A stretch of 64,000 bases of DNA from Ralstonia sp. 25mfcol4.1. GTDB lineage: Bacteria > Pseudomonadota > Gammaproteobacteria > Burkholderiales > Burkholderiaceae. Below, piece by piece: positions 25,779 through 33,392 of this stretch. Location of the stretch: assembly GCF_900104095.1 (NCBI RefSeq), contig NZ_FNJO01000005.1, positions 343,432 through 407,431 on the forward strand. The letters run 5' to 3'. The notes below the pieces were generated by a model. The model ran no database searches. It was not told where the DNA came from and saw only the letters and a list, made by a program, of their open reading frames with translations. Numbering within the stretch: position 1 is the stretch's first letter; each line of letters begins with the position of its first letter. The position numbers and the translations under genes are program-made.

Positions 25779-26362
25779 GCTTGTTCTTGTTCCGTGCAGG
25801 GCTGGGTCAGCTGTTCAAGATGACCGACCAGCGCCGCGCGTTGGGCGGGATCGATGGTGCGATGGCCGAGCAGGTCGGCCAGCCAGAGGCCGTCGGCGGC
25901 CAGCCGGCACAACAGCAGGCGCGTGGCGTCTTCGCACTGGGCCGCGTCACGCTGCAGCGACGCGGCTTCCCATTCCTGGTAGGGCATGCGGAATTCGGGG
26001 CGGGCCATGACGAGCATCATGGCGGCCTTCCAGAGTTCGCGTTCGCCCGCTTCGACAAAGCCATCGGCCGATGCCCGCAGGTAGGCGCGCGTGTTGCGGC
26101 CATGCGGTTCGGCGTCGGATTCTGCCACCGTGGTCACCTGGCGCTTGAAATGGTCCAGCACCTCGCTGGACAGCGCCTGCAGCAGTTCCTGCTTGCTCGA
26201 AAAGTGATGCTGCAGCCCGCCCTTGGATACACCGGCGCGGGCCGCCACGGCATTGAGCGTCACCGCGCCGATGCCTTCCTCGACCAGCAGGTCGATGGTG
26301 GCGGCGATCAGCCGATCGCGAATCAGCTGGGGTTGCTTGGGACGGCGGTGGGCTTCACTCAT
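25775..26362 (-). CDS. TetR/AcrR-family regulator upstream of shc
   Basis: A 195-residue protein with an N-terminal TetR helix-turn-helix (IRDRLIAATIDLLVEEGIGAVTLNAVAARAGVSKGGLQHHF region, about residues 15-55) and an all-helical ligand domain. The start ATG 26362 was preferred over 26380 because it gives the usual short N-terminus. It is co-transcribed with shc through a 4-bp overlap, so it probably represses its own operon and senses a lipid or envelope-active compound. Ligand unknown. Confidence 0.87.
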   Translation of the reverse strand: MSEAHRRPKQPQLIRDRLIAATIDLLVEEGIGAVTLNAVAARAGVSKGGLQHHFSSKQELLQALSSEVLDHFKRQVTTVAESDAEPHGRNTRAYLRASADGFVEAGERELWKAAMMLVMARPEFRMPYQEWEAASLQRDAAQCEDATRLLLCRLAADGLWLADLLGHRTIDPAQRAALVGHLEQLTQPCTEQEQA

Positions 26363-26438
26363 GGCGCCGGAAGATACCATCCGGCCGGATTGTTTGCAAA
26401 CCGATGCGCCGCCTGCGCCGCTTTACCGCGTGCGTCCA

Positions 26439-26458
26439 TGTCTACATGTGTCTACATG
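26439..26458. repeat. Tandem TGTCTACATG repeat upstream of tetR-shc
   Basis: Two exact head-to-tail copies of a 10-bp sequence (26439-26448, 26449-26458), 77-96 bp upstream of the tetR start. One helical turn per copy places both on the same DNA face, so it may be the TetR operator, or a site for the divergent chemoreceptor gene. Confidence 0.4.
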
Positions 26459-26532
26459 AGCGGGCATCCCTTCAGTGACGGGATTCGGGGCCGTTAGTGC
26501 GCTGCAGCATTGACTCCCGCTTCTGTATCGCC

Positions 26533-28086
26533 ATGCCAAGCAAACTTTCGATTCGATTTCGCCTGAACGCGGCCCTGGCCGTGCTGGCTGCCCTGCTGAC
26601 CGTGATCGGCGTCATCGGCGTCCTCGGGATGCGCGCGTCCATCGCCGATATCCGCGAGATCTACACCAACCAGCTGGCGTCGACGCGCCTTGTGGCGGCA
26701 TCGCAGCTGCATGCCGCCGTGGTGCGGACCACGCTCGATCGCGCGGTGTTCCATCCCGACGCCGCCGATGTGCCGACCACCATCGACAAGGCGGTGGGCT
26801 ATCGCGAGAAGTCCGAGAAGGCGTGGAGCGCCTACCAGGCGCTGGCCAAGTCCGCCGAAGAAAAGGCGCTGTCCGATAAGGTCGAAGCCCTGCGTAGCAA
26901 ATTCTTCAAGGAAGGCGTGGAGCCGCTGATCTCGGCACTGCGCGCCCGCGACGCGGCCGCCATAGATCAGCAGGTCATGGCGAAGATCCCGCCGATGTTC
27001 GTGGATCTGACCGCCGCCGTAAATGCGCTGGAACGCAACCAGAGCGACCAGGCGCAGGCCATGTACGACAACGCCACGGCGCGCTCGCAGCGATTCCTGT
27101 GGATGGTGACTGGCGCCATCGCGGTCGGCATCATCGGGGCGCTGGTCTGTGCCATTGGCCTGCGGCGTGCCATTTCGGAACCGCTGGTTCGCATGCTGGA
27201 AAGCTTTGGCCGGATTTCCCACGGCGACCTGACGGAGCGCATTCGTGTGACCAGCCAGGACGAAATGGGCGACCTGACCCAGGGCCTGCGCCAGATGCAG
27301 TCGGGCCTGATCGACGCCATCCAGACCATGCGTGGCGGCAGCGATGCGATTGCCACGGCCACGCGCCAGATCGCGGCGGGCAATCTGGATCTGTCGCAGC
27401 GCACCGAGCAGCAGGCCAGCGCGCTGGAAGAAACCGCCGCCAGCATGGAACAGCTGACGGCCATCGTGCGGCAGAACGCAGAGAACGCCCAGCAGGCCAA
27501 CCAGCTGGCCGCGGCCGCTTCGGAAACCGCATCGCGCGGTGGCGAAGACATGCGCAACGTGGTGACGACCATGAGCGGCATCCAGCATGCGTCGCGCAAG
27601 ATTGGCGAAATTACGGCGGTGATCGAAGGCATCGCGTTCCAGACCAACATCCTCGCCCTGAACGCCGCCGTGGAAGCGGCCCGCGCGGGCGAGCAGGGTC
27701 GAGGCTTTGCCGTGGTGGCCGGCGAGGTACGTGAACTGGCGCAACGGTCGGCATCGGCCGCCAAGGAAATCGTCCAGCTGATCAACGACACCGTGAGCCA
27801 GGTGGAGGCCGGCACGCAGCAGGTGGACAAGGCCGGCACCACGATGCAAGACCTGGTGCAGGCGGTGGGCCGTGTGACGTCGATCATGGGCGAGATCAGC
27901 ACGGCATCTCGCGAGCAGAGCGCCGGCATTGACCAGGTGGGCAAGGCCGTCACGCAGATGGACCAGATGACGCAGCAGAACGCCGCGCTGGTGGAAGAGG
28001 CCGCCGCGGCGGCCAAGGCGCTGGAAGAGCAGGCCGATGTGCTGAAGGCCTCGGTGTCGTCGTTCCAGGTGCCGGCAGTGGTTTGA
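26533..28086 (+). CDS. Methyl-accepting chemotaxis protein (Tar-like)
   Basis: A 517-residue chemoreceptor with TM1 near residues 11-31, a periplasmic four-helix-bundle ligand domain of about 150 residues, TM2 near residues 190-212, a HAMP domain (about 213-265, RRAISEPLVRMLESFGRISHGDLTERI region) and a long cytoplasmic signalling coiled coil with the hairpin tip EIVQLI preceded by IEGIAFQTNILALNAAVEAARAGEQGRGFAVVA-type sequence. There is no NWETF-type CheR tether at the C-terminus. Ligand unknown. ATG 26533 was chosen over the upstream GTG because it gives a normal short cytoplasmic start before TM1. Confidence 0.92.
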   Translation: MPSKLSIRFRLNAALAVLAALLTVIGVIGVLGMRASIADIREIYTNQLASTRLVAASQLHAAVVRTTLDRAVFHPDAADVPTTIDKAVGYREKSEKAWSAYQALAKSAEEKALSDKVEALRSKFFKEGVEPLISALRARDAAAIDQQVMAKIPPMFVDLTAAVNALERNQSDQAQAMYDNATARSQRFLWMVTGAIAVGIIGALVCAIGLRRAISEPLVRMLESFGRISHGDLTERIRVTSQDEMGDLTQGLRQMQSGLIDAIQTMRGGSDAIATATRQIAAGNLDLSQRTEQQASALEETAASMEQLTAIVRQNAENAQQANQLAAAASETASRGGEDMRNVVTTMSGIQHASRKIGEITAVIEGIAFQTNILALNAAVEAARAGEQGRGFAVVAGEVRELAQRSASAAKEIVQLINDTVSQVEAGTQQVDKAGTTMQDLVQAVGRVTSIMGEISTASREQSAGIDQVGKAVTQMDQMTQQNAALVEEAAAAAKALEEQADVLKASVSSFQVPAVV

Positions 28087-28106
28087 TCCGCCCCTGGCCT
28101 GCGCGG

Positions 28107-28211
28107 TCAGTCCTTCACCAGCCCGCCGTCGAGCGCCAGGTTCTGGCCGGTCGCGGCGCGGGCCCCGGTGACGGAAGCACAGCACCGCGTCGGCGAATTC
28201 TTCGGGCGCGG
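28107..28211 (-). pseudogene. Remnant of a short-chain dehydrogenase gene
   Basis: Read on the minus strand, one frame gives APEEFADAVLCF (about 28176-28211) and another gives ARAATGQNLALDGGLVKD with a TGA at 28107-28109. Both are typical of the last 50 residues of SDR enzymes, but the intervening segment is deleted and the frame shifted. No start or Rossmann part precedes it. This is a decayed 3' end left after a deletion. Confidence 0.6.
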
Positions 28212-28227
28212 TGCATGTCGGGCGCGC

Positions 28228-28536
28228 TCAGCTACCGGCCAGCGGGGCAAAACGCACGCGCTCATCCTCCAGCCGCCCGTGGAACATCTCGGCCGGGCGC
28301 ACCCAGGGCGACGTGTCGTGCGGCCAGATATGCACGTAGACCGTCATGATTTCGTCGATTTCCGAGTGCTTCGCTTCAAAGATGCGTCGGTACAGGCCGC
28401 CCTTGTAGTGGCGGTGCGTGGCCAGCTTCAGCGCCTCGGCCTCGCTGGCCACCTTGTAGCGCGGGGTCTTGCCCTCGCCGAATTCACCCACCAGCGCAAA
28501 GGCCTGGCGGATGGCGTCGATGTCCGTGTCTTGCAT
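28228..28536 (-). CDS. DUF1653 domain protein
   Basis: A 102-residue protein. The segment HYKGGLYRRIFEAKHSEIDE, then MTVYVHIW and WVRPAEMFHGRLED, matches the DUF1653 pattern (a short beta-rich domain of unknown function). The N-terminal 40 residues are helical and charged. Its neighbours, an SDR relic and an alcohol dehydrogenase, give no functional hint. Confidence 0.75.
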   Translation of the reverse strand: MQDTDIDAIRQAFALVGEFGEGKTPRYKVASEAEALKLATHRHYKGGLYRRIFEAKHSEIDEIMTVYVHIWPHDTSPWVRPAEMFHGRLEDERVRFAPLAGS

Positions 28537-28567
28537 GAGGAATTCCGGTTGGGTCTGCTGGGCCCGG

Positions 28568-28590
28568 TGCCGGCCCAGACTGGGCCGGCA
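28568..28590. terminator. GC-rich hairpin between adh and the DUF1653 gene
   Basis: TGCCGGCCCA (28568-28577) is followed by GAC and its exact complement (28581-28590). It lies after the adh stop on the minus strand and 32 bp upstream of the DUF1653 start. No T-tract follows. Confidence 0.4.
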
Positions 28591-28636
28591 TTCTACTCCG
28601 GGCCGGGCTGACGCTTGCGCAGCGCCTCGGACAGCA

Positions 28637-29710
28637 TTACGGCGTGATGGCCACCTTCAGCACCCCGTCGCGCTGGTTGGCAAAGAGGTCATAGGCCGAT
28701 TCGATATCGGCCAGCTTGTAGTGGTGCGTGACCAGCGGCGCCAGGTCCACCCGGTGGGTCTCGATCACGTTCATCAGGCGGCGCATGCGTTCTTTGCCGC
28801 CCGGGCACAGCGAGGTGATGATCTTGTGGTCGCCCAGCCCGGCGGCGAACGGCCCTAGCGGAATGCGCAGGTCGGTGGAATAGACGCCCAGGCTGGACAG
28901 CGTGCCGCCGGGCTTCAGCACCCGCAGCGCCGCCTCGAACGTGGCTTGCGTACCCAGGGCCTCGATGGCGGCATCGACACCCCGGCCGCCCGTCAGCCGC
29001 AGGATTTCATCGACGACATCGGTCTTGCGGAAATTGACCACTTCGTCGGCGCCCATATGGCGCGCAATCGCCAGGCGATCGTCGATGCCATCGACCACGA
29101 TGATTTTCGATGCCCCACGCAGCCGCGCACCGGCCGTGGCGCACAGGCCAATCGGCCCCTGCGCGAAGACCGCCACGATATCGCCAATCTTGATATTCGC
29201 CTGTTCGGCCCCTGCAAATCCGGTGGACATGATGTCCGGACACATCAGCACCTGCTCGTCGGTCAGCCCGTCGGGAATCGGGGCCAGGTTGGCCTGGGCA
29301 TCGGGCACCAGCACGTATTCGGCCTGCGTGCCGTCGATGGTGTTGCCAAAGCGCCAGCCACCCATCGGCTTGTAGCCATGGCCGTGCGACTGGCCGTCCT
29401 GCGACGCGCAGCCGTCCTGGCAGGCGTACGAATAGAAGCTCGGACAAATCGCGCCCGCAATCACGCGCTGGCCTTCCTGATAGCCGGTGACGTTGCTGCC
29501 CAGCTTCTCGATCACGCCGACCGGCTCGTGACCGATGGTCAGCCCGGGCTGCACCGGGTATTCGCCTTTGAGGATGTGCACGTCCGTGCCGCAGATCGTG
29601 GTGGTGGTGATCCGGATCAAGGCATCGCCGGGACCGACGCTGGGGATGGGCTTTTCCTGAAGAGTGATCTTGCCGGGACCTTGAAAGACGGCAGCACGCA
29701 TGGTGGGCAT
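28637..29710 (-). CDS. Zinc-dependent alcohol dehydrogenase (MDR family)
   Basis: The 357-residue protein has the MDR zinc-site residues ICGTDVHILKGEYP and GHEPVGVIEKLG, a VIAGAICPSFYSYACQDGC structural part, and a nucleotide-binding domain with VFAQGPIGLCATAGA. It oxidises an alcohol or polyol with NAD(P). The sequence resembles the secondary/short-chain alcohol dehydrogenases common in Cupriavidus and Ralstonia. ATG 29710 is supported by an AGGAG 8 nt upstream; the open frame continues further but without a signal. It lies downstream of the sigma-54 activator in the same direction, separated by 161 bp. Confidence 0.88.
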   Translation of the reverse strand: MPTMRAAVFQGPGKITLQEKPIPSVGPGDALIRITTTTICGTDVHILKGEYPVQPGLTIGHEPVGVIEKLGSNVTGYQEGQRVIAGAICPSFYSYACQDGCASQDGQSHGHGYKPMGGWRFGNTIDGTQAEYVLVPDAQANLAPIPDGLTDEQVLMCPDIMSTGFAGAEQANIKIGDIVAVFAQGPIGLCATAGARLRGASKIIVVDGIDDRLAIARHMGADEVVNFRKTDVVDEILRLTGGRGVDAAIEALGTQATFEAALRVLKPGGTLSSLGVYSTDLRIPLGPFAAGLGDHKIITSLCPGGKERMRRLMNVIETHRVDLAPLVTHHYKLADIESAYDLFANQRDGVLKVAITP

Positions 29711-29871
29711 GTTTAAGCTCCTGAAGACTTCGACGGAAGGGGACGGCCGCGGGGGCGAGCGGGCGCGCCGCTTCCAGTCTATTGCCACAGATTTGCGCGA
29801 GTGTTGATCAGAGTCGGAGGGTGCAGACGTTGACCTGTGGGGGTTCTGCCGTGCCTGGCATCGCGCCGGTT

Positions 29872-31614
29872 CTACTTCCCGCCGCGCTCAAGAATCTTGT
29901 ACAGATGCGACCGCGATATCCGCAGTTGCTGCGCCGCGCGTTTCTTGTTTCCACCGTGGCGGGCGATGGCGTCGAGCACCGCCGCATAGGCCAGCCCGCT
30001 CATGCCGCCGCCAGCATCGGTCGGCGGCGTGCCGAAGGCCGGGACATCGCTGACAGGGCCGCTGGACACCGCTGTCCCGAATGCAGGTACCTCCGGGATA
30101 TCGGCCGCCACCACCGTACCCCGCGCCGCGTCCCCCCGCGCAAAGTCCGCCACCTTCAGCGCGCGGCCGTCGCAAAACACCAGCGCCTCTTCCACGCGTT
30201 GCCTTAGCTGTCGGACATTGCCCGGCCATGGCTGTCCGGCAAGGTATCGCGCCACATCATGTTCGATCCTGGGCGCCGGCATGCCATTGCGCGCGCAGAA
30301 GGCTTCGACGAAATGCTGCAGCAGGGCCGGAATATCCTCGCGCCGTTGCCGGAGTGCGGGAATGCGCAGCACCACCCCGCTGAGCCGGTAATAGAGGTCC
30401 AGGCGGAATCTTCCCGCGTCGATCAGTTCGGGGATATCGCGATTGGTGGCCGATACCAGACGGAAATCCACCTTGCGGGCGCGTCCGCTGCCTAGCCGTT
30501 CGACCATGTGGTCTTCCAGCACGCGGAGCAGTTTCACCTGCATTTCCATGGGAATATCGGCGACCTCGTCGAGGAATACCGTACCGCCGGCGGCCAGTTC
30601 GAGCTTGCCGGCCTGGCCCTGACGCTTGCTGCCGGTGAAGGCGCCGGGGGCGTGGCCGAACAGTTCGGACTCGATCAGCGTGGCGGGCAGGGCGGCCAGG
30701 TTCAGGCTGACCAGCGGGCGGTCGGCGGCAGGGTCGTCGTGGCCGCTGCCGTGGATGGCGCGTGCCACCAGTTCCTTGCCGGTGCCGCTTTCGCCCAGGA
30801 TCAGCACCGGCACGTCCAGCCGGCCCACGGTCTGGATTTCGCGGCGCAGGCGCTGCATCGGCGCGCTGTCGCCGATCAGGCCCAAATTCGACTGGCGTTC
30901 GCGCAGGCCTTCCACTTCGCGCTGGTACCGTGCCACCTCCGAGCGCAGCGTCACCAGTTCCTTGTGCAGCCGCACCAGTTCCTCCGGCCCCTTGAACATC
31001 ACCTGGCCGATGGCGCCCACCACTTCGCCGTGCTGGCGGATTGGAATGCGGTTGACCACCCGGCTGGTGTGATTCAGTTGCTGCAGCTGGCCGATCTCGG
31101 CCTTGCCGCTGCTCACGACCTGCGGCAGCCGTGAGTTCGGGATCACCTCGGCCGCCGCGCGCCCGATGCCGGCGCCGGGCTCCAGTCCCAGAAACTTCTC
31201 GTGGACCGGGCTGATGAAGCGCACCAGCCCCGCGTGGTCGACCACAGTGATGGCCTGGTAGGGATCGTTCAGGAAGTGGTCGAGGATGGCATCGGCAAAT
31301 GGCACGGTGCCCAGGAAATCGAACAGCGTGGCCTGTGCGTCGGCACGATGCAGCAGGATCAGGTGCCGGTCGGCGTCTTCGAGCGACAAGCCGATGTAGC
31401 GCGCCTGTCCCACGGCCAACGGAAACAGCCGCCTGCCGCTTGCCGGATCGGCGTTTGCCCGGGCAACCCGCGCAGCGTCCGCCACGGCGGGATCGGCACA
31501 GACCCCGAAGGCTGTCACGGGGCGGCCGTCGCCCTGGCATACCAGTACGCCGAGGAACGCGGAATCCGGACGCGGATCGACCGCCGCGGTCGCCTGTGTT
31601 GTCTCCGTGGACAC
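29872..31614 (-). CDS. Sigma-54-dependent activator with PAS domain
   Basis: A 580-residue enhancer-binding protein: an N-terminal variable part, a PAS domain around YQAITVVDHAGLVRFISPVHEKFLG, a short coiled coil (ELVTLRSEVARYQREVEGLRE), an AAA+ domain with GESGTGKE (Walker A) and GTVFLDEV (Walker B), and a C-terminal Fis-type HTH (NKKRAAQQLRISRSHLYKIL). The sigma-54 contact loop reads GAFTGS rather than the canonical GAFTGA. The GTG start at 31614 is chosen because AGGAG lies 6 nt upstream. It reads divergently from the carboxylase operon, whose -24/-12 promoter it should activate. Confidence 0.9.
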   Translation of the reverse strand: MSTETTQATAAVDPRPDSAFLGVLVCQGDGRPVTAFGVCADPAVADAARVARANADPASGRRLFPLAVGQARYIGLSLEDADRHLILLHRADAQATLFDFLGTVPFADAILDHFLNDPYQAITVVDHAGLVRFISPVHEKFLGLEPGAGIGRAAAEVIPNSRLPQVVSSGKAEIGQLQQLNHTSRVVNRIPIRQHGEVVGAIGQVMFKGPEELVRLHKELVTLRSEVARYQREVEGLRERQSNLGLIGDSAPMQRLRREIQTVGRLDVPVLILGESGTGKELVARAIHGSGHDDPAADRPLVSLNLAALPATLIESELFGHAPGAFTGSKRQGQAGKLELAAGGTVFLDEVADIPMEMQVKLLRVLEDHMVERLGSGRARKVDFRLVSATNRDIPELIDAGRFRLDLYYRLSGVVLRIPALRQRREDIPALLQHFVEAFCARNGMPAPRIEHDVARYLAGQPWPGNVRQLRQRVEEALVFCDGRALKVADFARGDAARGTVVAADIPEVPAFGTAVSSGPVSDVPAFGTPPTDAGGGMSGLAYAAVLDAIARHGGNKKRAAQQLRISRSHLYKILERGGK

Positions 31615-31669
31615 GCGTGTCTCCTGTTGTGTCCTTGGCGAGGACACTTTGATGTATTTGTCGCGGACA
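31600..31669. promoter_or_regulatory. Upstream activating sites of the sigma-54 activator
   Basis: Several inverted repeats built from TGTC/GACA half-sites: GTGTCCT-N5-AGGACAC (31629-31647, perfect 7-bp arms), TGTC-GCG-GACA (31659-31669), GACACGCGTGTC (31610-31621, over the activator's start codon) and TGTC-N6-GACA (31600-31613). They lie about 60-130 bp upstream of the -24 element, the normal enhancer distance. Occupancy over the start codon suggests autoregulation. Confidence 0.6.
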
Positions 31670-31728
31670 TCTTAACGGTGTCACATGGAATTCTCAATGT
31701 AATCAAGGCACAGACAGATACCCAAAAG

Positions 31729-31747
31729 CTGGCACGCCTTGTGCAAA
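31729..31747 (+). promoter_or_regulatory. Sigma-54 (-24/-12) promoter
   Basis: CTGGCACGCCTTGTGCAAA matches the consensus YTGGCACGN4TTGCW with one mismatch. The invariant GG (31731-31732) and GC (31743-31744) are 10 bp apart as required. Transcription should start near 31756, about 35 nt before the GTG of the first gene. Confidence 0.8.
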
Positions 31748-31790
31748 GTGTCTTCGCATCAACACAAGAAAGACAGTCGGAGACAGACAC

Positions 31791-33338
31791 GTGAGCTGGC
31801 AGCCTGAAGTGGACGAACTTGCCTGGCGGCGGCGGCTGGCCGCCCGCATGGGCGGTGACAGCAAGGTGGAGCGTCACAAGGCGGCGGGCAAGCTGACGGT
31901 GCGCGAGAGGGTCGATGCGATTGCCGATCCGGGGTCGTTCCGCGAGGTGGGCGGCCTGAGCGGCAGCGGCCGCTATGACAGCAACGGCCGGCTGATCGAC
32001 CTGATTCCGTCGAATCTTGTCATGGGCCGCGCGCAGGTGGACGGCCGCCCCGTGGTGCTGGTGGGCGACGATTTCACGGTGCGGGGCGGGGCCAACGACG
32101 GCGCGCCCGGCGACAAGCTGATCCATGCCGAAAAAATGGCCCACGACCTGCGGCTGCCGATGATCCGGCTGGTTGACGGCACGGGCGGCGGTGGGTCGGT
32201 GCGCAATATCGAGATCAAGGGGCACACGCTGATTCCGACCATGAAGGTCTGGCAGTACGTGGTGGAAAACATGGCCACCGTGCCCGTGGTGTCGCTGGCG
32301 CTGGGTTCCGTGGCCGGCATGGGCGCGGCGCGCGTGGCGGCGAGCCACTATTCGGTGATGGTCAAGGAGACCTCGCAGCTGTTCAGCGAAGGGCCGCCGC
32401 TGGTGGCGCAAGCCGGCCCGGACATCGGCAAGAACGAACTGGGCGGCAGCCAGATCCACACCCGCAATGGCGTGGTGGACGACGAGGTGGCCACCGAGCC
32501 GCAGGCCTTTGCGCGTGCCCGGCAGTTTCTGTCGTACCTGCCCGCCTCGGTGTATGACCTGCCGCCCCGGACTGAAACCCGGGATAGCCCGTCGCGGCGC
32601 GACGAATGGCTGCTGGCGGCCATTCCGCGCGACACGCGGGCCGCGTACCAGATCCGGCCCATCCTGGAGGCTCTGGTCGATGCCGGATCGTTTTTCGAGA
32701 CCGGCGCGCAGTGGGGGCGGGCCATCGTCACTGGGCTGGCCCGGCTCGATGGCTGGCCGGTGGCCGTGATCGCCAGCGACCCGGCCTGGCACGGCGGCAA
32801 CTGGGACAGCGACACCGCCGAGAAATTCACCCGCTGTGTCGATCTGGCGCAGACCTTCCATCTGCCAGTGGTGCATCTGGTGGATACGGCGGGCTTCCAG
32901 GTCGGGCCGGAGGCCGAACAGGCGGGGATCATGCGCTACGGCGTGCGGGCGCTGGCGGCCGTCTACCAGGCCACGGTGCCGTGGTGTTCGGTCATCGTGC
33001 GGCGCGCCTATGGCGTGGCGGCGGCGGGGCATCAGCACATGGGCCGGTTCAATTTCCGCTACGCGTGGCCGTCGGCCAACTGGGGGGCCTTGCCGATAGA
33101 GGGTGGCCTCGAAGTGGCCTACAAGGCCGAGATCGAGGGCGCCGACGATCCCGTGCAGAAGCGCGCCGAAATCGAACAGCGCGTGCGCAGCCTGACGTCG
33201 CCGTTCCGTAGCGCCGAGGCGTTCGTCATCGAAGACATCATCGACCCGCGCGATACCCGCGCGCTGCTGTGCGAATTCGCCAACCTGGCGGCGCCGCTGC
33301 GCGAGCCCGGCGTCAGCCGCTTTGGCGTGCGGCCCTGA
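31791..33338 (+). CDS. Acyl-CoA carboxylase carboxyltransferase subunit (stand-alone)
   Basis: A 515-residue protein with the two crotonase-like halves of the propionyl/methylcrotonyl-CoA carboxylase beta family: KLTVRERVDAIADPGSF near the N-terminus and SVAGMGAARVAASHYSVMV in the first half, and RAYGVAAAGHQHM in the second. It transfers a carboxyl group from carboxybiotin to an acyl-CoA (or the reverse). GTG start; GGAG 8 nt upstream. First gene of the sigma-54 operon; the next gene supplies a biotin carboxylase and a second carboxyltransferase. Which acyl-CoA it uses is not evident. Confidence 0.85.
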   Translation: MSWQPEVDELAWRRRLAARMGGDSKVERHKAAGKLTVRERVDAIADPGSFREVGGLSGSGRYDSNGRLIDLIPSNLVMGRAQVDGRPVVLVGDDFTVRGGANDGAPGDKLIHAEKMAHDLRLPMIRLVDGTGGGGSVRNIEIKGHTLIPTMKVWQYVVENMATVPVVSLALGSVAGMGAARVAASHYSVMVKETSQLFSEGPPLVAQAGPDIGKNELGGSQIHTRNGVVDDEVATEPQAFARARQFLSYLPASVYDLPPRTETRDSPSRRDEWLLAAIPRDTRAAYQIRPILEALVDAGSFFETGAQWGRAIVTGLARLDGWPVAVIASDPAWHGGNWDSDTAEKFTRCVDLAQTFHLPVVHLVDTAGFQVGPEAEQAGIMRYGVRALAAVYQATVPWCSVIVRRAYGVAAAGHQHMGRFNFRYAWPSANWGALPIEGGLEVAYKAEIEGADDPVQKRAEIEQRVRSLTSPFRSAEAFVIEDIIDPRDTRALLCEFANLAAPLREPGVSRFGVRP

Positions 33339-33392
33339 GCCGGCACCCCCGACAACAAACATCGGAACACCAGAACAACACAGGAGAGAGAC

